Of a DNA stretch of 64,000 nucleotides, positions 44,025 to 55,059 are shown one piece after another; within the stretch, counting starts at the first letter, position 1, and each line of letters starts with the position of its first letter. Source of the DNA: Micrasema longulum (lineage: Eukaryota; Arthropoda; Insecta; Trichoptera; Brachycentridae); contig JAGVSM010001370.1 in assembly GCA_022494885.1 (NCBI GenBank), forward strand, positions 248,001 through 312,000, read 5' to 3'. Both the position numbers and the translations under genes were made by a program. The notes beneath the pieces were generated by a model that saw nothing but the letters and a program-made list of their open reading frames with translations, made no database searches and was not told the origin of the DNA.

Positions 44025-44580
44025 ATCTTTTGAAAAGTTTGTATGAGTCTTTTGTTTAGTTTTGTCTGGTAGTTTTTGTATAATTTTAGTCCCTGGTTTA
44101 TTAGTCTCGACTGTCCTTGTCTCGTTTTAGAAGGTTGTATACGATATTTTTCTAATACTCTTGTATTGTGTCCATGTTTACAAAATTATCTACTATTGCA
44201 CCAGTGTCTAATTTATAGATACATTTAAATGATTCTAGTTTAAAGAGTTCAGTTATATTTCATTGCTTAGTTTGATCAAAGAGTTCTGTAGTTGCTGGTT
44301 GATAGGGAAAGTCATATACTAACTCTAATATATTATTTTGCTGTCTTTGTAATCTGTTTATGTCATTTTGATTTCGTATTCCCCATGGTAGTGGTAGCAT
44401 AAAACATATTTTAGTTTGTACATAGGCTTCATACATTATAATTTTTTCCGTCTTTGGAACAAAATTTTTGATTTTTAAAAAAATACTCGATAATGTCGCC
44501 ACTTTACTAATTCAATTGTTGATATGAATTTTCCATGTCAAGTGTCTGTCTATTGTTGGTCCTAAGTACTAAACAAATAA
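44025..44580 (-). pseudogene. LINE reverse-transcriptase C-terminal region, best copy of its family
   Basis: Reading leftward: TIDRHLTWKIHINN, stop, ISKVATLSSIFLKIKNFVP, KIIMYEAYVQTKICFMLP, WGIRNQNDINRLQRQQNNIL, DFPYQPATTELFD, stop, then EKYRIQPSKTRQGQSRLIN near 44130 and KLPDKTKQ near 44060. This is the standard post-RT order of jockey/CR1-type elements (TID--L-W--H, YEAYV---I, W-----N---LQ--Q-). A handful of stops and frameshifts make it inactive. Confidence 0.85.
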
Positions 44581-44999
44581 GTATTACAATCTACCAACCC
44601 AAGTAAGTACATAACAACTTACAGACTTTTTATTGTCAATTGGTTTTATGACGTATCCGTTTCTTCGTCAGGACCACGCTATCAACATGTAAATACTTTA
44701 TACACCGTTACCTTTACTCTCACCACAGTATTCACTAAATTTTTATTAACATGCACAGTTTAGGAAATGCGACAAATAGCGGTTTCAAACATGGGCTAAT
44801 TGTATTAAACTATTACTCAAGGTTTGTTAAAGGATAAAAAAGAGGTGTGATTTTATATTTAATTAATGTCGCATGCCTAAAACTGTGCGTGTTATAAAAT
44901 GTTCGGGTGATACATTTTTTTAAAAGAATAACCTGCTAAGCCTCTATTTTTAGAAGTTTGTCAGCGAAAGAGAGGTCAGGGAAAGAGAGGAAGTGGGAG

Positions 45000-45095
45000 G
45001 AAGTAATGAAAAACTAAAACACCCAGACCAATCGATAAGATGTTTTTCTTGGATTTTTTTCTTGCAACTGGCGAGAACCGAACCCGCGACGGTTT
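45000..45095 (-). repeat. SINE C copy 2, head part, nested in FB1
   Basis: Minus strand: 'ccgtcgcgggttcggttctc' (B box) and 'gccagttgcaagaaaaaaat', then 'gattggtctgggtgttttag'. It matches the middle of the 25.4-kb copy. The A-box half is missing. Confidence 0.72.
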
Positions 45096-45201
45096 ATTTG
45101 AGTATTTAATGTTAATGTTGCGAGAGTCCTGACGAAAAGACAGGTACGTCTCGAAACCGATAGACATTAAAAATCTCAAAGCGGTTCAATTTATACTAAT
45201 A

Positions 45202-46212
45202 CAGGCCTGTGCAATCTGCGGCTTGATTCGTGTTTTTGTGCGACTCGCAACCTATATTCGCATTTCTGTAAAAATTGTGTTTTGCCTGCCTTTTCAACAT
45301 GTTTTATTGACTTATTTATTCGACAGCTTACGCCTGTAACGAAGTATAAAATAATGATAAAAAACTATTATAATGAAACAAAATACAAAATACCTGCACG
45401 CAAGTGAAAAAAATGGGAGCTTTCGTAAGTCTGAAGATTTTGAAAAGCAAAGGAGTATTTTGATATCGTGGAATATATTAACAATATTGTTAATATGTAA
45501 AAAAATAGAATAGGGCCCAAATGAGATCCCCGTGGAACACTGCTCTTGGCAATAAATTAAATAGGGAATTTACCTATAATTTAATTTGTTTTGCTTCACA
45601 AACAATAAACAATACATATGGCATTGGTGTAATATTAAAAAATAGTTATTATTGTTGTTATTTTATAATAGTTGTTATTTTTCTAAATTGGCTAGTATAA
45701 TTGAATTTAATGATTGTTATTAAAGTCATTACGGTAAATTATTACTAACAGGTTATGACAAATTATTTTACCTAACAAACATTGTTTATAAATTGCGTTA
45801 CAGTTTTCCTATAATTACATATTTAATGTATCGTTAAATATATCAATATCAGCATTACTTTCAACATTATTATACAATCGAGGGATTGGAAGCAAAGATA
45901 GCAACCTCAAAAAATAATAAAATAAATAAATAATGAACAATGTACTGGCTACGCTTACTCTTACTCTAACTAACTACAAAATTAAAAACCTAAAATGGAA
46001 AAAAATCAGAAAGATTGAAAGAAAGATTAGTTACATTTTTCTCATTAAATTGTTGGTCATTATAAAATCACTTATTTTCATATTGAAATTCCTTTTTATA
46101 ACGATAAATAATGTATTTATATTTCCATATGTAAGTAGTATTTTACTTGCTGACCGCCATTAATTTTTAATTCCCAATGCGGCCCTTCGTTCTAAAAGTT
46201 TGCCCAGGCCTG
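45202..46212. mobile_element. hAT-like nonautonomous element, about 1.0 kb
   Basis: Left end 'caggcctgtgcaatctgcgg', right end (reversed) 'caggcctgggcaaactttta': 12 of the first 13 bases agree. CAGG-CTG-GCAA termini are hAT-like. Candidate 8-base flanks are tactaata and taaatata, which agree only in part, so the target duplication is unproven. No hAT transposase is visible. Inside is a LINE fragment. The 76-codon frame 45933-46163 is low-complexity. Confidence 0.58.
45410..45580 (-). pseudogene. LINE reverse-transcriptase core fragment
   Basis: Reading leftward from about 45555: KSSVPRGSHLGPILF, then after a one-base frameshift INNIVNIFHDIKILL. The VPQGSHLGP(L/I)LF block precedes the catalytic F/YADD motif of non-LTR reverse transcriptases. 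Here the ADD residues themselves are lost or frameshifted. The fragment lies within the hAT-like element. Confidence 0.85.
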
Positions 46213-46284
46213 TAAATATATGTGGCTACATTTATAAGTTGAAACGTTCGACAACAAAGTTAATGCTTTAATGTAGATAAAAAG

Positions 46285-46565
46285 TTTACAGTTCTGTGTG
46301 TGAAATAGAACCAGAAATCTGGACGAGTTCTTTTGATTCGATGGTTGCTCTCAGGTTAAAATCCTGAAAAATGAAATCGAGTGGCGAAACGTCCGCCTCA
46401 TAGTGCAATGCTTGTCATGGTCCCGGGTTCGATCCTGGGGAGAGTTGACATGAAATATTCATTTTTATTGATGGTTTTACACTGAAGTACTTCATTGTCC
46501 TTGGACTAGCACCTGAAGCGTAAGATTGATAATCTTACCTTCCTCTAACAAATTGTCGAAAATTG
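46285..46565 (+). repeat. SINE D copy 3 with 5' leader
   Basis: The leader of about 85 bases is shared with 10420. The tRNA-like part has 'gtggcgaaacgtccgcctca' and the B box 'cccgggttcgatcctgg'. The body 'atgaaatattcatttttatt' and 'tagcacctgaagcgtaagat' agrees with the 57.5-kb copy, which lacks the leader. Confidence 0.75.
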
Positions 46566-47112
46566 CTGCATTTAATTTTGTCTTGTCATCCTATTTCCCA
46601 ATATAATGTTTCAGAGATTGTATAACGTTCGTCGTGCCTTGTCGAACTCCATACGGATTATAGTCGAAATACAAATACACCATTGTACGTTGTACTATTG
46701 CATATCGAGAAAGTATATTTTATGCATTTTATATGACTTTCTTTTATTTTCATATTATTGGCTTAATTTATCAATTACTGGCAACTTCTGTCCAAAAAGA
46801 CAGGCAGTACATTTTATAAACTTGTTTTAAAAAGATTACTTAAGTTTAATAATATTATCATACATGTAATATGTTGTAATCATGCGATAATAATATGTAA
46901 TATGTTGTAATCATGCGATAATAATGTGTACGTGCAATAACAGCCCGCGCGTCAAAACCAGATCTGATCGCCAAATCCGCCATTGTTTTTTTTTTACATT
47001 CTGTTTTATACGCAATAACGTTGTACGCATACTGCATGTAACGCATATTAAAAGTGTTGTTACAAGCGAACAACTTATCTACGCATTAGCACATGATTTA
47101 CCGCTATGAAGC
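46566..47112. repeat. Noncoding stretch containing a 31-bp tandem duplication
   Basis: The unit 'atgtaatatgttgtaatcat' plus 'gcgataataat' occurs twice in a row at 46863-46924. Nothing else is recognised; open frames here lack motifs. Confidence 0.6.
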
Positions 47113-47247
47113 TTATTCCCGTATGCAGAGACAAAACTTAAGGTGAGGAAAGTACATTCTAATTTCAAATGCAGAGAATAACCCGAAGGTGAAGACAATA
47201 GAATGTACTCTCCTCACCTTAAGGTTTGTCTCTGCATACGGGTATTA
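47113..47247. repeat. 135-base hairpin with 49-bp arms
   Basis: The left arm 47113-47161 ('cccgtatgcagagacaaaac', 'ttaaggtgaggaaagtacat') pairs with 47199-47247 at about 45 of 49 positions around a 37-base loop. It might be a small MITE without internal sequence, or a transcribed stem-loop. The arms are longer than a typical animal pre-miRNA (about 25-30 pairs). Confidence 0.88.
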
Positions 47248-48645
47248 GTCTGTCTCGCTCGAGCCTCGGTTTTACCAGATCTGGTGTTTTTCATACAATA
47301 TTTTGAGTATATCCAAAAGCTTGTATTGCTTTATAATATTATTATTTCGTAACTCAGTAACGGTTAGCTCATGCGTGAAATGACAATATAAGAAGGTCGT
47401 TCCTTGAGTCGATCTCGGTAGATCTTTTATCGCGAGAATTGAATAAAATATACTTATTATCAGTGGCAAATGGTGGTTTTATTTACAGGTAAGCTATAAA
47501 AAAATATCATTTATTGGTATCAACATAGAAGGTACATAATATAATGTGAGAAATATATACTACAAATTGATATTTTTTGTGGTTCTGTGTAATACAACAA
47601 CTCTCATCCATGAAATCAACTTAAACGACGAAACCTTGTAATATATTATATTACATAGATGTATTATCCATTACTTCAATACATAACTCAATTTAAAAAA
47701 AATAAAAAAATAGCACTACAAATTCTGTCAATATTAAATATTCAATTGAAATGTCAACTGGCCGAATTGTTCTAGAAATTAATAGTGCTAAAAACGGCCC
47801 ATCGAGCGCCATTTGTCCTGCAATATGACGCATGAATGTAAATGGTCTTATGTCAAAAGTACTGTCTCAAAGAAAAATAGCCCTTAAGAAATATTGTTTG
47901 AAATACTGTTTTCCAAATCAAGAATCTTCAAATAATTTGTGTAATCTGTAAGTTTAATCTAAGAAAAAAAACCCGCACTGGGGTTAAGACATTCAAAATA
48001 AAGTATACTTATTTGTATGAAAAAATAAGCTGGAATAATCGGCTAGTTTCTTGGCTCCCCGCAGGCGCTGGGCATGCTTTTTTTTATATTAATATTTATA
48101 TTAAGATTAAGATACAAACGGTGGAAATGATTTGAAATAAATATGAATTACTTGTATGTTTTTCTGTAAATAAAATTACAGTAAAACATTATTATGGTTA
48201 GTCAAATATAATGGTAAGCTGCGCATAATCGCTTCTATACACGGTTCGCCCCTGCTTATTATACTGTTGCAATTAATTCATGTTTTGTTGTAGGTATTTT
48301 ATTATATTTTTAATATCAACTATTTATTTACTTACAGATATTTTTATTTGATAGTTCATTGCACTTATTAAAAAACCGCCCGCCCCTGTGGGAGCGATGT
48401 TCATTTATAGGAGAATAAAAATTCATATTATTTCATTCAAATATGACAGAGTATATTGCAGTAGCAAGCGAATTATTTTTAAGTAGGTAAGCTACGAAAT
48501 TGTATGTTCATAAATACATGTATCTACATAGGAAAAAATACAATGCTGTTGAACTCAAAAACGGCTATTTTTATAAAAAATATGTATTCATTAGATTATA
48601 AAAATGAATTGCCTTAGATTTTCCAAACACTCACCATGGGATGAA
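47248..48645. other. Mostly unrecognised; small inverted-repeat cassette at 47711-47792
   Basis: 'tagcacta' at 47711 and its complement 'tagtgcta' at 47785 bracket an 82-base segment whose sub-terminal parts also partly pair. Elsewhere I see no coding remnant or repeat. Confidence 0.35.
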
Positions 48646-48650
48646 ACATT

Positions 48651-48875
48651 CATCATCATAATGACCTTTCCGCACCTAATGGTACATAAAGCACTGCATT
48701 AGTAGACCAATCGCAGTGTATCTTGATCGTTTTTGTTACATGAAGATAAGATGATCAGTCTTACACTTTTGATACCAGTTCACGGACTTTGAAATATTCT
48801 AGTGTAAAAACACCTTTTAAAATAAATATTTCATGTCAAACATGTCGGGAATCGAACCAAGAATAGAGCGGGGGT
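48651..48875 (-). repeat. SINE D copy 4
   Basis: In reverse orientation, 'tcttggttcgattcccgaca' (B box) leads to 'tgtttgacatgaaatattta', 'ggtatcaaaagtgtaagact' and 'gtgcggaaaggtcattatga'. It covers the B box through the 3' end; the A-box half is not recognisable. Confidence 0.75.
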
Positions 48876-50588
48876 GAAACATTAATGCTTAATTATTAAT
48901 GTACTAATAAAAGTAACATCATCGGCCCACTTCATATTAATATTTTGACTCCCTATCTAGCTATATAAAAATGAGATATAAATATTTAACCAAAAGTATC
49001 TATAAACTAAATCAACACTTCTTTCGTGTTTAAGAAATTCATAAAATCTGTTTCCCTTTTGAGTTTGACTAATAATGTTTTTTCTGTAGATAAATTTGCT
49101 TCATCTGATAATTGGTCTTGGTTTTGTGTCTTCTAACAATAAATATGGACACGTTTTAAAGTAGAAAATGATCTCACTGCTGCAGCTGTCGATGACAGAA
49201 TAGTAAAAATCAAATCAAATAAAATAAATTATTTTTATACATTCTTTGAAATATTATCTTTAGTAATCGCATCTTATAGTTATTTACAATTTAACGTTTC
49301 AAATTCTTCGGAAGGAACATAATTTTCAATTTATTTTTAAGTCCAATAAAATCAAATTTATTGGAAAATTTAGTTCAAAGTATTGAAAATGGCATCTGGG
49401 AAATTTGATAAAACATTACAAAGTGATGAACTAAATGATGAATTTTGTGCTTATCCTAGTACTTTCAAATATGTTGCTTATACATGTAACCATTAAATTT
49501 ACGGTTTTTATAAACAAACTTAAAAACAAAATGTAAATTATTGATCAAATGAAGCTTTGGAAATAAAGGGTAAAAAAATAAAAGAAAATGCAGCTTCTAT
49601 TTATTAATTATCTCTAAAAAACACACACATGAATCTGTTAAATCTAAATTTATACCAATTGATAAATATGTTTCATCCGTTTTCCAAATGTTGGTTTTTT
49701 ACTTTGTAGATTTTTTTTTTCTAAATGCTTGAGTTCGTAACTGTAAATTTGATATTTTCGTTATTCACAAAGCGTATGTCAATCAAATCAACCTGTTGCC
49801 GGTTTATTCTCACGATCCGTTGGTTCTGTCTCATAGAAGATTACTAAGCTTTACGTGGGGCTATCCGTGCCTGCAAATGACTTGCCTGCCAATCCCATAC
49901 CCAATCCACTTAGTTACCAGAGTGGATAACAAGATTGGAAGCAATCTTGCCTTTATATAAAGCACCTGCGATCGCCATTGGAGACATCAAGTGCATTATG
50001 TTGCCAATGCAGAATTTGCACCTTTAGCGTACTCCACATTCACATATAATGTTCAAACATAATAATTTTACAGTTTTTCAGATTGATTTTGAAATTTGAC
50101 ATCCGTTTTATTTTACTAATTACTATGTGTTCAAAGGATTTTCGAAAAATCGAAAATTATTATTAAACATCTTTAAAAACGTCTGCAAACGCACGTAAGC
50201 CTTTTTAAAAATATTTGTTTACGTTTTGATCAACAAAACAGATGAACATATTTTTTGCATTATAAATTGACGGCATTAGTTTAATTTTATATATTTTTTT
50301 TAGGATTAGCATATCTTCGAAATATATTATTGATGTTTAAGAAGAGACAAAATGATGAATGCTACAGAGTACGTAAAGTGATCATCTAAATTAGCCAATG
50401 TCAGTTTATTAAAAAAGAACAATTTGTTGAAACAATAAAAAAAAAACGCTTAACTACGGGGTCACGATTACAAACGCTATTTTCATCGGTACAATATATC
50501 GAGGTTGTAAAAACTAACATTTATATTCATGTACGGAAATGTGTATATTTGTATAAAAATTCTATCTTTGTCGGTTACCTGTAATTTA
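48876..50588. other. Mostly unrecognised; GC-richer block at 49790-50045
   Basis: The block 49790-50045 stands out in composition ('tgcctgccaatcccatac', 'aagcacctgcgatcgcc'), with an open plus frame of about 55 codons and no motif I know. The remainder is AT-rich with short open frames only. Confidence 0.3.
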
Positions 50589-50589
50589 C

Positions 50590-50725
50590 CATGTTTGGAA
50601 AAAAAAATGTATACATATTCTTTTTTTCATACAGAAAACTTAATTTTATTTTGGAGACAAAATTGAAGATAAATGTTAACTTTCCATTTCAACACGAGCC
50701 CAGATATCATAAGCCCAAAACAATA
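50590..50725. repeat. Repeat J copy 2
   Basis: 'catacagaaaacttaatttt' and 'gaagataaatgttaactttc' align with 18405-18470. Only this short segment is shared; family unknown. Confidence 0.5.
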
Positions 50726-50869
50726 ATGAAATAAACCGGAAATTTTAGATTTTGTGGGACAATAAATGAAATAAATAAATGTTTTCAAATAATAAAATAT
50801 TACACCTTTGTAAAGATAAAGTATTTATAATTTACTTCAAATTATTTCATTCAGTCAGACCCTTTCAAA

Positions 50870-51325
50870 CTGTCAGTAGGGTCACAGTGAGGCACATCTT
50901 GCTGGAGGGAGTGATTCTATAAAATGCTACGAACGCCCAGTTGCATTCCACCGGCAACACTACCAACTAGTGGTACTCGTTAGCGTCTACGTCGCAAATC
51001 CCGGACAATGGGATCACACTCATAACGGTGTGATCACAGCAGATAACGAGAGGGTGAAAGGCGAGTTTCTGGCGCCTCCAAACCAGAACCAACCAGCTAA
51101 GGGAAGGTAACCCCGACAGAAAAATCCACCAGAGAAGGCAACGGGAAACCACTCTGGTCATCTTTTTCCAGGAACCACTATGGTAAGCAAATCCAATAAG
51201 CAGTTGTCCTGGCTGTGGAATCCAAGAGTAGCGCAGGACCGAGATGCTTTCGCTGTAGTGATCGCCAACGTCGCGGGGACCGACAAGGCACCGCAAGAAG
51301 AAGAAGACCCTTTGCATACCTTAGA
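50870..51325 (+). repeat. GC-rich SINE-like or LINE 5'-UTR-like repeat with AAG tail
   Basis: About 440 bases of far higher GC than the flanks, with 'gagaaggcaacgggaaacca', 'cagttgtcctggctgtggaa' and a terminal 'gcaagaagaagaagacc'. The simple-repeat end fits a retroposed element. Similar 'aaggcaacgggaaacc' sequence is, from memory, common in the 5' region of RTE-like elements or derived SINEs. Overlapping open frames on both strands look incidental. Confidence 0.45.
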
Positions 51326-51459
51326 GTACAATAACATCAGAATATGTTTTTCAGAGATTTATAACTGTTGCCCTGGGCTAGTATAATAGAAATTTATTTT
51401 TTTCATATGCGTCAAGGGAACTAATTTGTTTTATATGTATGTAAAAATTACGTTTCAAA

Positions 51460-51955
51460 TTAATACGAAGAAACCCTGAGATAATACTGTATAAAACACT
51501 GATCGAACCAATCCTAAAATATGCCTCGATATGGGTTAATCTGGGTAATAATAAAGGATATTGAGAGAACCATTTCAGCATTCGAGAGAAAGATCCTCAG
51601 AGTTGTCTCTGTGAAAGAAAACAGGCATTGGCGTCCTCGCTACAACCGGGAGCTATACATAACGTCTGCGAAGCGTCCGATGTGATCAGCTCCATCAAGG
51701 TGAGGCGCTTGGGGTAGGTTGGCCATATAATTTGGATGGACGACGCCAACCCCGTAAAACGCCCAACTCTCTTCGTGCCACAAGGACGACGAAGACCAGG
51801 AAGGTCCGAAACGCGATGGATTGACTGCGTCAGCGTGGATATGACAACGTTGAAAGTAGGGAACCGGAAAGGAAAAGCAGTAGACTGAAAAAAGTGGAAG
51901 AGAGTCCTAGATACAGACAAGGCACATCCGGGGCTATCGGGTTTATTATGATGAT
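51460..51955 (+). pseudogene. RTE-like LINE C-terminus with ATG microsatellite tail
   Basis: Frames in succession: TLYKTLIEPILKYASIW, ISSIKVRRLG, VGHIIWMDDANPVKR, GRRRPGRSETRWIDC, LDTDKAHPGL then a stop and 'tattatgatgatgaagg'. The Y-------L-Y---W block, GR-R--HI-RM region, RPR-RW and short ATG-repeat tail are RTE hallmarks. Several stops and frameshifts. Closest relative here is 62060-62510. Confidence 0.85.
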
Positions 51956-52334
51956 GAAGGTAAAAACATATGGAACGTAAATAGCTTAATGTGTTAATAT
52001 GTCGCTTTTTGATTTTAAGTTTCGTAGTATCATTTTAGTAAACTCTATGGCAAAGCCGTGTTATCTACAAAAATAACGACAGAACAAGTCACGCATTGCG
52101 CTAACGACCAAAATCGATAAGTTAATGTTTTAGCCACGTTAGAACAAAGCGAGAACAAAGGAAAATTCAGATATCATTTTCAAGGATCACTCAAATTAAC
52201 CATTTGCGAAACGAGCTGGTTCTACCAGGCGATATCATTGGCCATTAGTATTATTAATCGTTATCGTCGGGGGATAGAAAATAACACTTTATAGGTACAT
52301 ATCTCATCAAAGACGAGCGAATTTTCGAGAAGGA
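51956..52334. other. Noncoding stretch
   Basis: No element recognised between the RTE remnant and the Tigger-like MITE. Confidence 0.4.
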
Positions 52335-52874
52335 AATTACAAATGTACTCCAATTATCCAATCTCCAACTATACGAATCGTTGATTATCCGAATCGCTTT
52401 CATAATTTCAGAAAAAAAAAAAAGACGGAAACGCATTGCGATTCGCAAAATAATGATTCTGTCGTCTACGCGCGCTATTGTCCTTCCCTCCGTGCATTGT
52501 CCTCCCTTCCCTACCACATGCGATTTCTCACTGTCAAGCGGATGCGCGACTTGGCTCCCCGAAAACAGATGGCGACAGTCAAACATTTTACTTTGACCGA
52601 GATGTTTAACAAGCAATTACTTTCATTTACCGTACGGTATGAACATAAATATTCTCCTATGTACAGCACTTGTAACTACGCTTAGCATGTAAAAGTGTTG
52701 CCTTTTCATTTAATTAATTAATAGCTTTCTTTCTTTAAACATGCTTTTTTTTCCATTTTCAACATACATACGAGTACAGTAATTAATTAAAATAGACCCT
52801 TTTTAAAAAAAAAAAAACAAGTATCCGAACAGGGTTCGGTCTCAACTGCTTCGGGTTATTGAAGTTCTACTGTA
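52335..52874. mobile_element. pogo/Tigger-like MITE copy 2, about 540 bp
   Basis: Right end 'ttattgaagttctactgta' and left end 'tactccaattatcc' are inverted relatives of the termini at 42034-42463. The left end has lost a few bases. Shared interior: 'tcactgtcaagcggatgcgc' and 'acttgtaactacgcttagca'. It is longer than copy 1 owing to an extra segment at 52400-52510 rich in pyrimidines. Open frames on both strands are shadows. Confidence 0.78.
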
Positions 52875-52904
52875 CTTTAAATACTTTTTTCCCCACTTTT
52901 TATT

Positions 52905-53315
52905 TTTTTTTATTTTTTTTTTATTTGTTAATAGACAATTAAACAATTTTTTTTACATCTATGTATAACGTATTATCAAAGCTTTATTTTTTTTTTAAGT
53001 TTTGTATTTCTGAAATTACTCCGCATGTGACGTTAGAGGTTCTATTTGGTTTATTATCCGTCAGTTCTGCCGATTGGTCCGTTCACGGTAAGTAAATATT
53101 TCACAGCTCTCTTTTCATTGGTTGATTCGTATGAACTAGTGACGTCATTCAAAGTTGTTCGTTTTTATTAAAATATTTATTATTATTATTTTTGTACACT
53201 TCCTAAGAAACTTACCGTAAAATATAATGCTCTAATTTTTACCGCGCGCAAGATAACACTTTTTGTGTCCAATTTCCCGTAGGGCTGAAGTTCCTCATTA
53301 TAGGTTAAAACTGTT
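52905..53315 (+). repeat. Repeat R copy 4, with CRE- and CCAAT-like sites
   Basis: Block order as at 30020: 'aattactccgcatgtgacgt', 'tctgccgattggtccgttca', 'tttcattggttgattcgtat', 'gaactagtgacgtcattcaa', end 'tagggctgaagttcctcatt'. A consensus cAMP-response element tgacgtca sits at 53140-53147, with inverted CCAAT boxes (attgg) at about 53073 and 53116. Whether the sites function is unknown. Confidence 0.72.
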
Positions 53316-53524
53316 TTGATTTAATAAATTCTAGTATTATTTTATTTTTATTTATTTGGAAAAATAACTACGATTATAAGAATATTATAAACCTCTTTTA
53401 CAAAAAAAAAACAACATGCATTTTCCACAAGTGAATTGTGTAGGTAAGTTATTGATAATTTAAATAATTAATAAACTAATATGAACTGTAAACAAGAGTT
53501 TGAATTTATCAAAATGTTTTCAGA
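53316..53524. other. Noncoding stretch
   Basis: Nothing recognised. Confidence 0.35.
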
Positions 53525-53655
53525 CGAGGACTGGATTCAACCCTCTTGGGAGGTTTTAATATTAATTTATAACAACCGAGATGAAGAACAATTTATTGAA
53601 GGGAATATATAATTCTTGGCATTTACTGGGTTTACGAATTGCCTTTGGCTGTAAC
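53525..53655 (+). repeat. Family G fragment, blocks A-B-C
   Basis: 'gaggactggattcaaccctc', 'acaaccgagatgaagaacaa' and 'ggcatttactgggtttacga' are diverged A, B and C blocks in the direct order of 22905. Truncated before D. Confidence 0.6.
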
Positions 53656-53869
53656 GTAAAGTTATTTATCTATTACATTATTATAATATATATACCCAGT
53701 TATAAAAATAGACATCAAAATACTCCTCCCGCTCTAATTTTTATATGACATAAGAATTTTAAGGATTTCCAAATCCTTTAAAAACCCAAGCACATTGAAA
53801 ACTTTATACAACACTTTTGTACTCAGCAACTTGTAGTTTGCATCCGTTGTATGGAGCAATACATAACAA

Positions 53870-54550
53870 ACATAAAAAGGATTGAAAATCAACAATGTTT
53901 GACTATGTCCAAATGCTTGCAGGCTGGCTGGATCTCCTCCCTAGAGAGTTGTTTATATTTAAATTTATTTCAACAGAGAGGGAAAACATTTTTGAGACGG
54001 TGTATAGTAGGTGATTTGGTTCAGCCGGATGAATCTCACCCACGTGATAAAGGTTTCAGCTCTTTTACTTCACAAAAGTCGAGAGATGGAAGAGTTGAAG
54101 AAATGTGGATGTTTAAACATGGGCAGAATGTTGAATGTTACACAGTGTGTAAAGTGGCCACTTAAACCAGCCAATGACAGGTCATAATCCCTGTAAATGC
54201 CTAGACTTCCATATTCCCTTCTTAAAAATGTTTTCCCACTCTGTTGAAATAAATTTAAATATAAACAACTCTCTAGGGAGGAGATCCAGCCAGTCTGCAA
54301 GCATTTGGACATATTCAAACATTGTTGAATTACTACCTGGTAAAAGAAGAAGTATAAAAATTTGAAATTTGTTTTTAGGCGTTGTCTAGTAGGTGATTTG
54401 GTTCAGCCAGATGAATCTCACCCACGTGATAAAGGTTTCAGCTCTTTTACTTAAACCAGCCAATGACAGGTCATAAGCCCTGTAAATGCCTAGACTTCCA
54501 TTTTCCCTTCTCAAAAATGTTTTCCTCTCTGTTGAAATAAATTTAAGGAT
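53870..54550 (-). repeat. Family G composite: A-B then tandem inverted units
   Basis: A and B in plus sense (53889-54006, 'gcttgcaggctggctggatc', 'caacagagagggaaaacatt') turn abruptly into reversed D-C-B-A-E-D-C-B up to 54545. Two D blocks ('gatgaatctcacccacgtga') lie at 54030 and 54410, so the minus-sense units are in direct tandem. The outer A blocks 53889-53950 and 54270-54330 form inverted repeats of about 64 bases, making 53889-54327 a foldback element. Confidence 0.8.
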
Positions 54551-54629
54551 TGAAAATGTTTAACGAAAACTTTTTAAATACCTACATTATAAAAACAAAG
54601 AAACGCTTTTGCACTTATAGCCAATTTGC

Positions 54630-55058
54630 TTAGTAAAATGGATTTTACCCTTCAAAATAGACGCACTATATCTGATATATGCTTTTTATATAAATCATTA
54701 AATAATAAAGTAGACTCTTTTAACCTACTCTCCAAAATTTCGCGTGACAAGAAATAAGTATTTATTCCATCTGCCATTCTGTAGCACTAACTATGCACAA
54801 CACTCTTTCCTCTATCATTCTTGCTTCAACACTAATGCTTTTTTTCATCTATTGATATATTTAACTCGCCCCTTGATTTATTTAAAAATAAATTAAGACT
54901 GATTCTTTCTGGCTGCGATACGATCCCACTTGCTTTTTAATGATGCTCACACCTAAACTCTTACTACCACATACACACAAACACACCTATACACTTACTC
55001 TCATACAAATACACATAAACATACCCTTTTGTTGTACCACAATGGAATATTTATGATT
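54630..55058 (+). pseudogene. LINE C-terminus and CA-rich 3' UTR (TNYA family)
   Basis: From 54647: FTLQNRRTISDICFLYKSLN, VDSFNLLSKISRDKK, stop; then TNYAQHSFLYHSCFNTNAF, then PLDLFKNKLRLILSGCDTIP and a stop near 54940. The LQ-RR---D---LYK block and the LD-FKN-L-L helix typify the ORF2 end. The 3' UTR is CA-rich (54960-55025) like those at 15105 and 34830 and ends where repeat H begins. Confidence 0.8.
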
Positions 55059-55059
55059 T

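Larger units (their letters stand above)
44585..46280. mobile_element. FB1 foldback element inflated by nested insertions
   Basis: Left arm 44590-44720 ('acttacagactttttattg', 'cgtttcttcgtcaggacca'). Right arm 45110-45200 ('gtcctgacgaaaagacaggt', 'acgtctcgaaaccgatagac'). The outer family end 'acaacaaagttaatgctt' appears at 46255. The interior hosts a SINE C copy, and a hAT-like element separates the right arm from its outer end. Confidence 0.62.

Noticed and set aside
51180..51386. 68-codon open frame as a small gene
   Set aside because: It starts inside the GC-rich repeat and ends beyond its AAG tail, so it crosses an element boundary.
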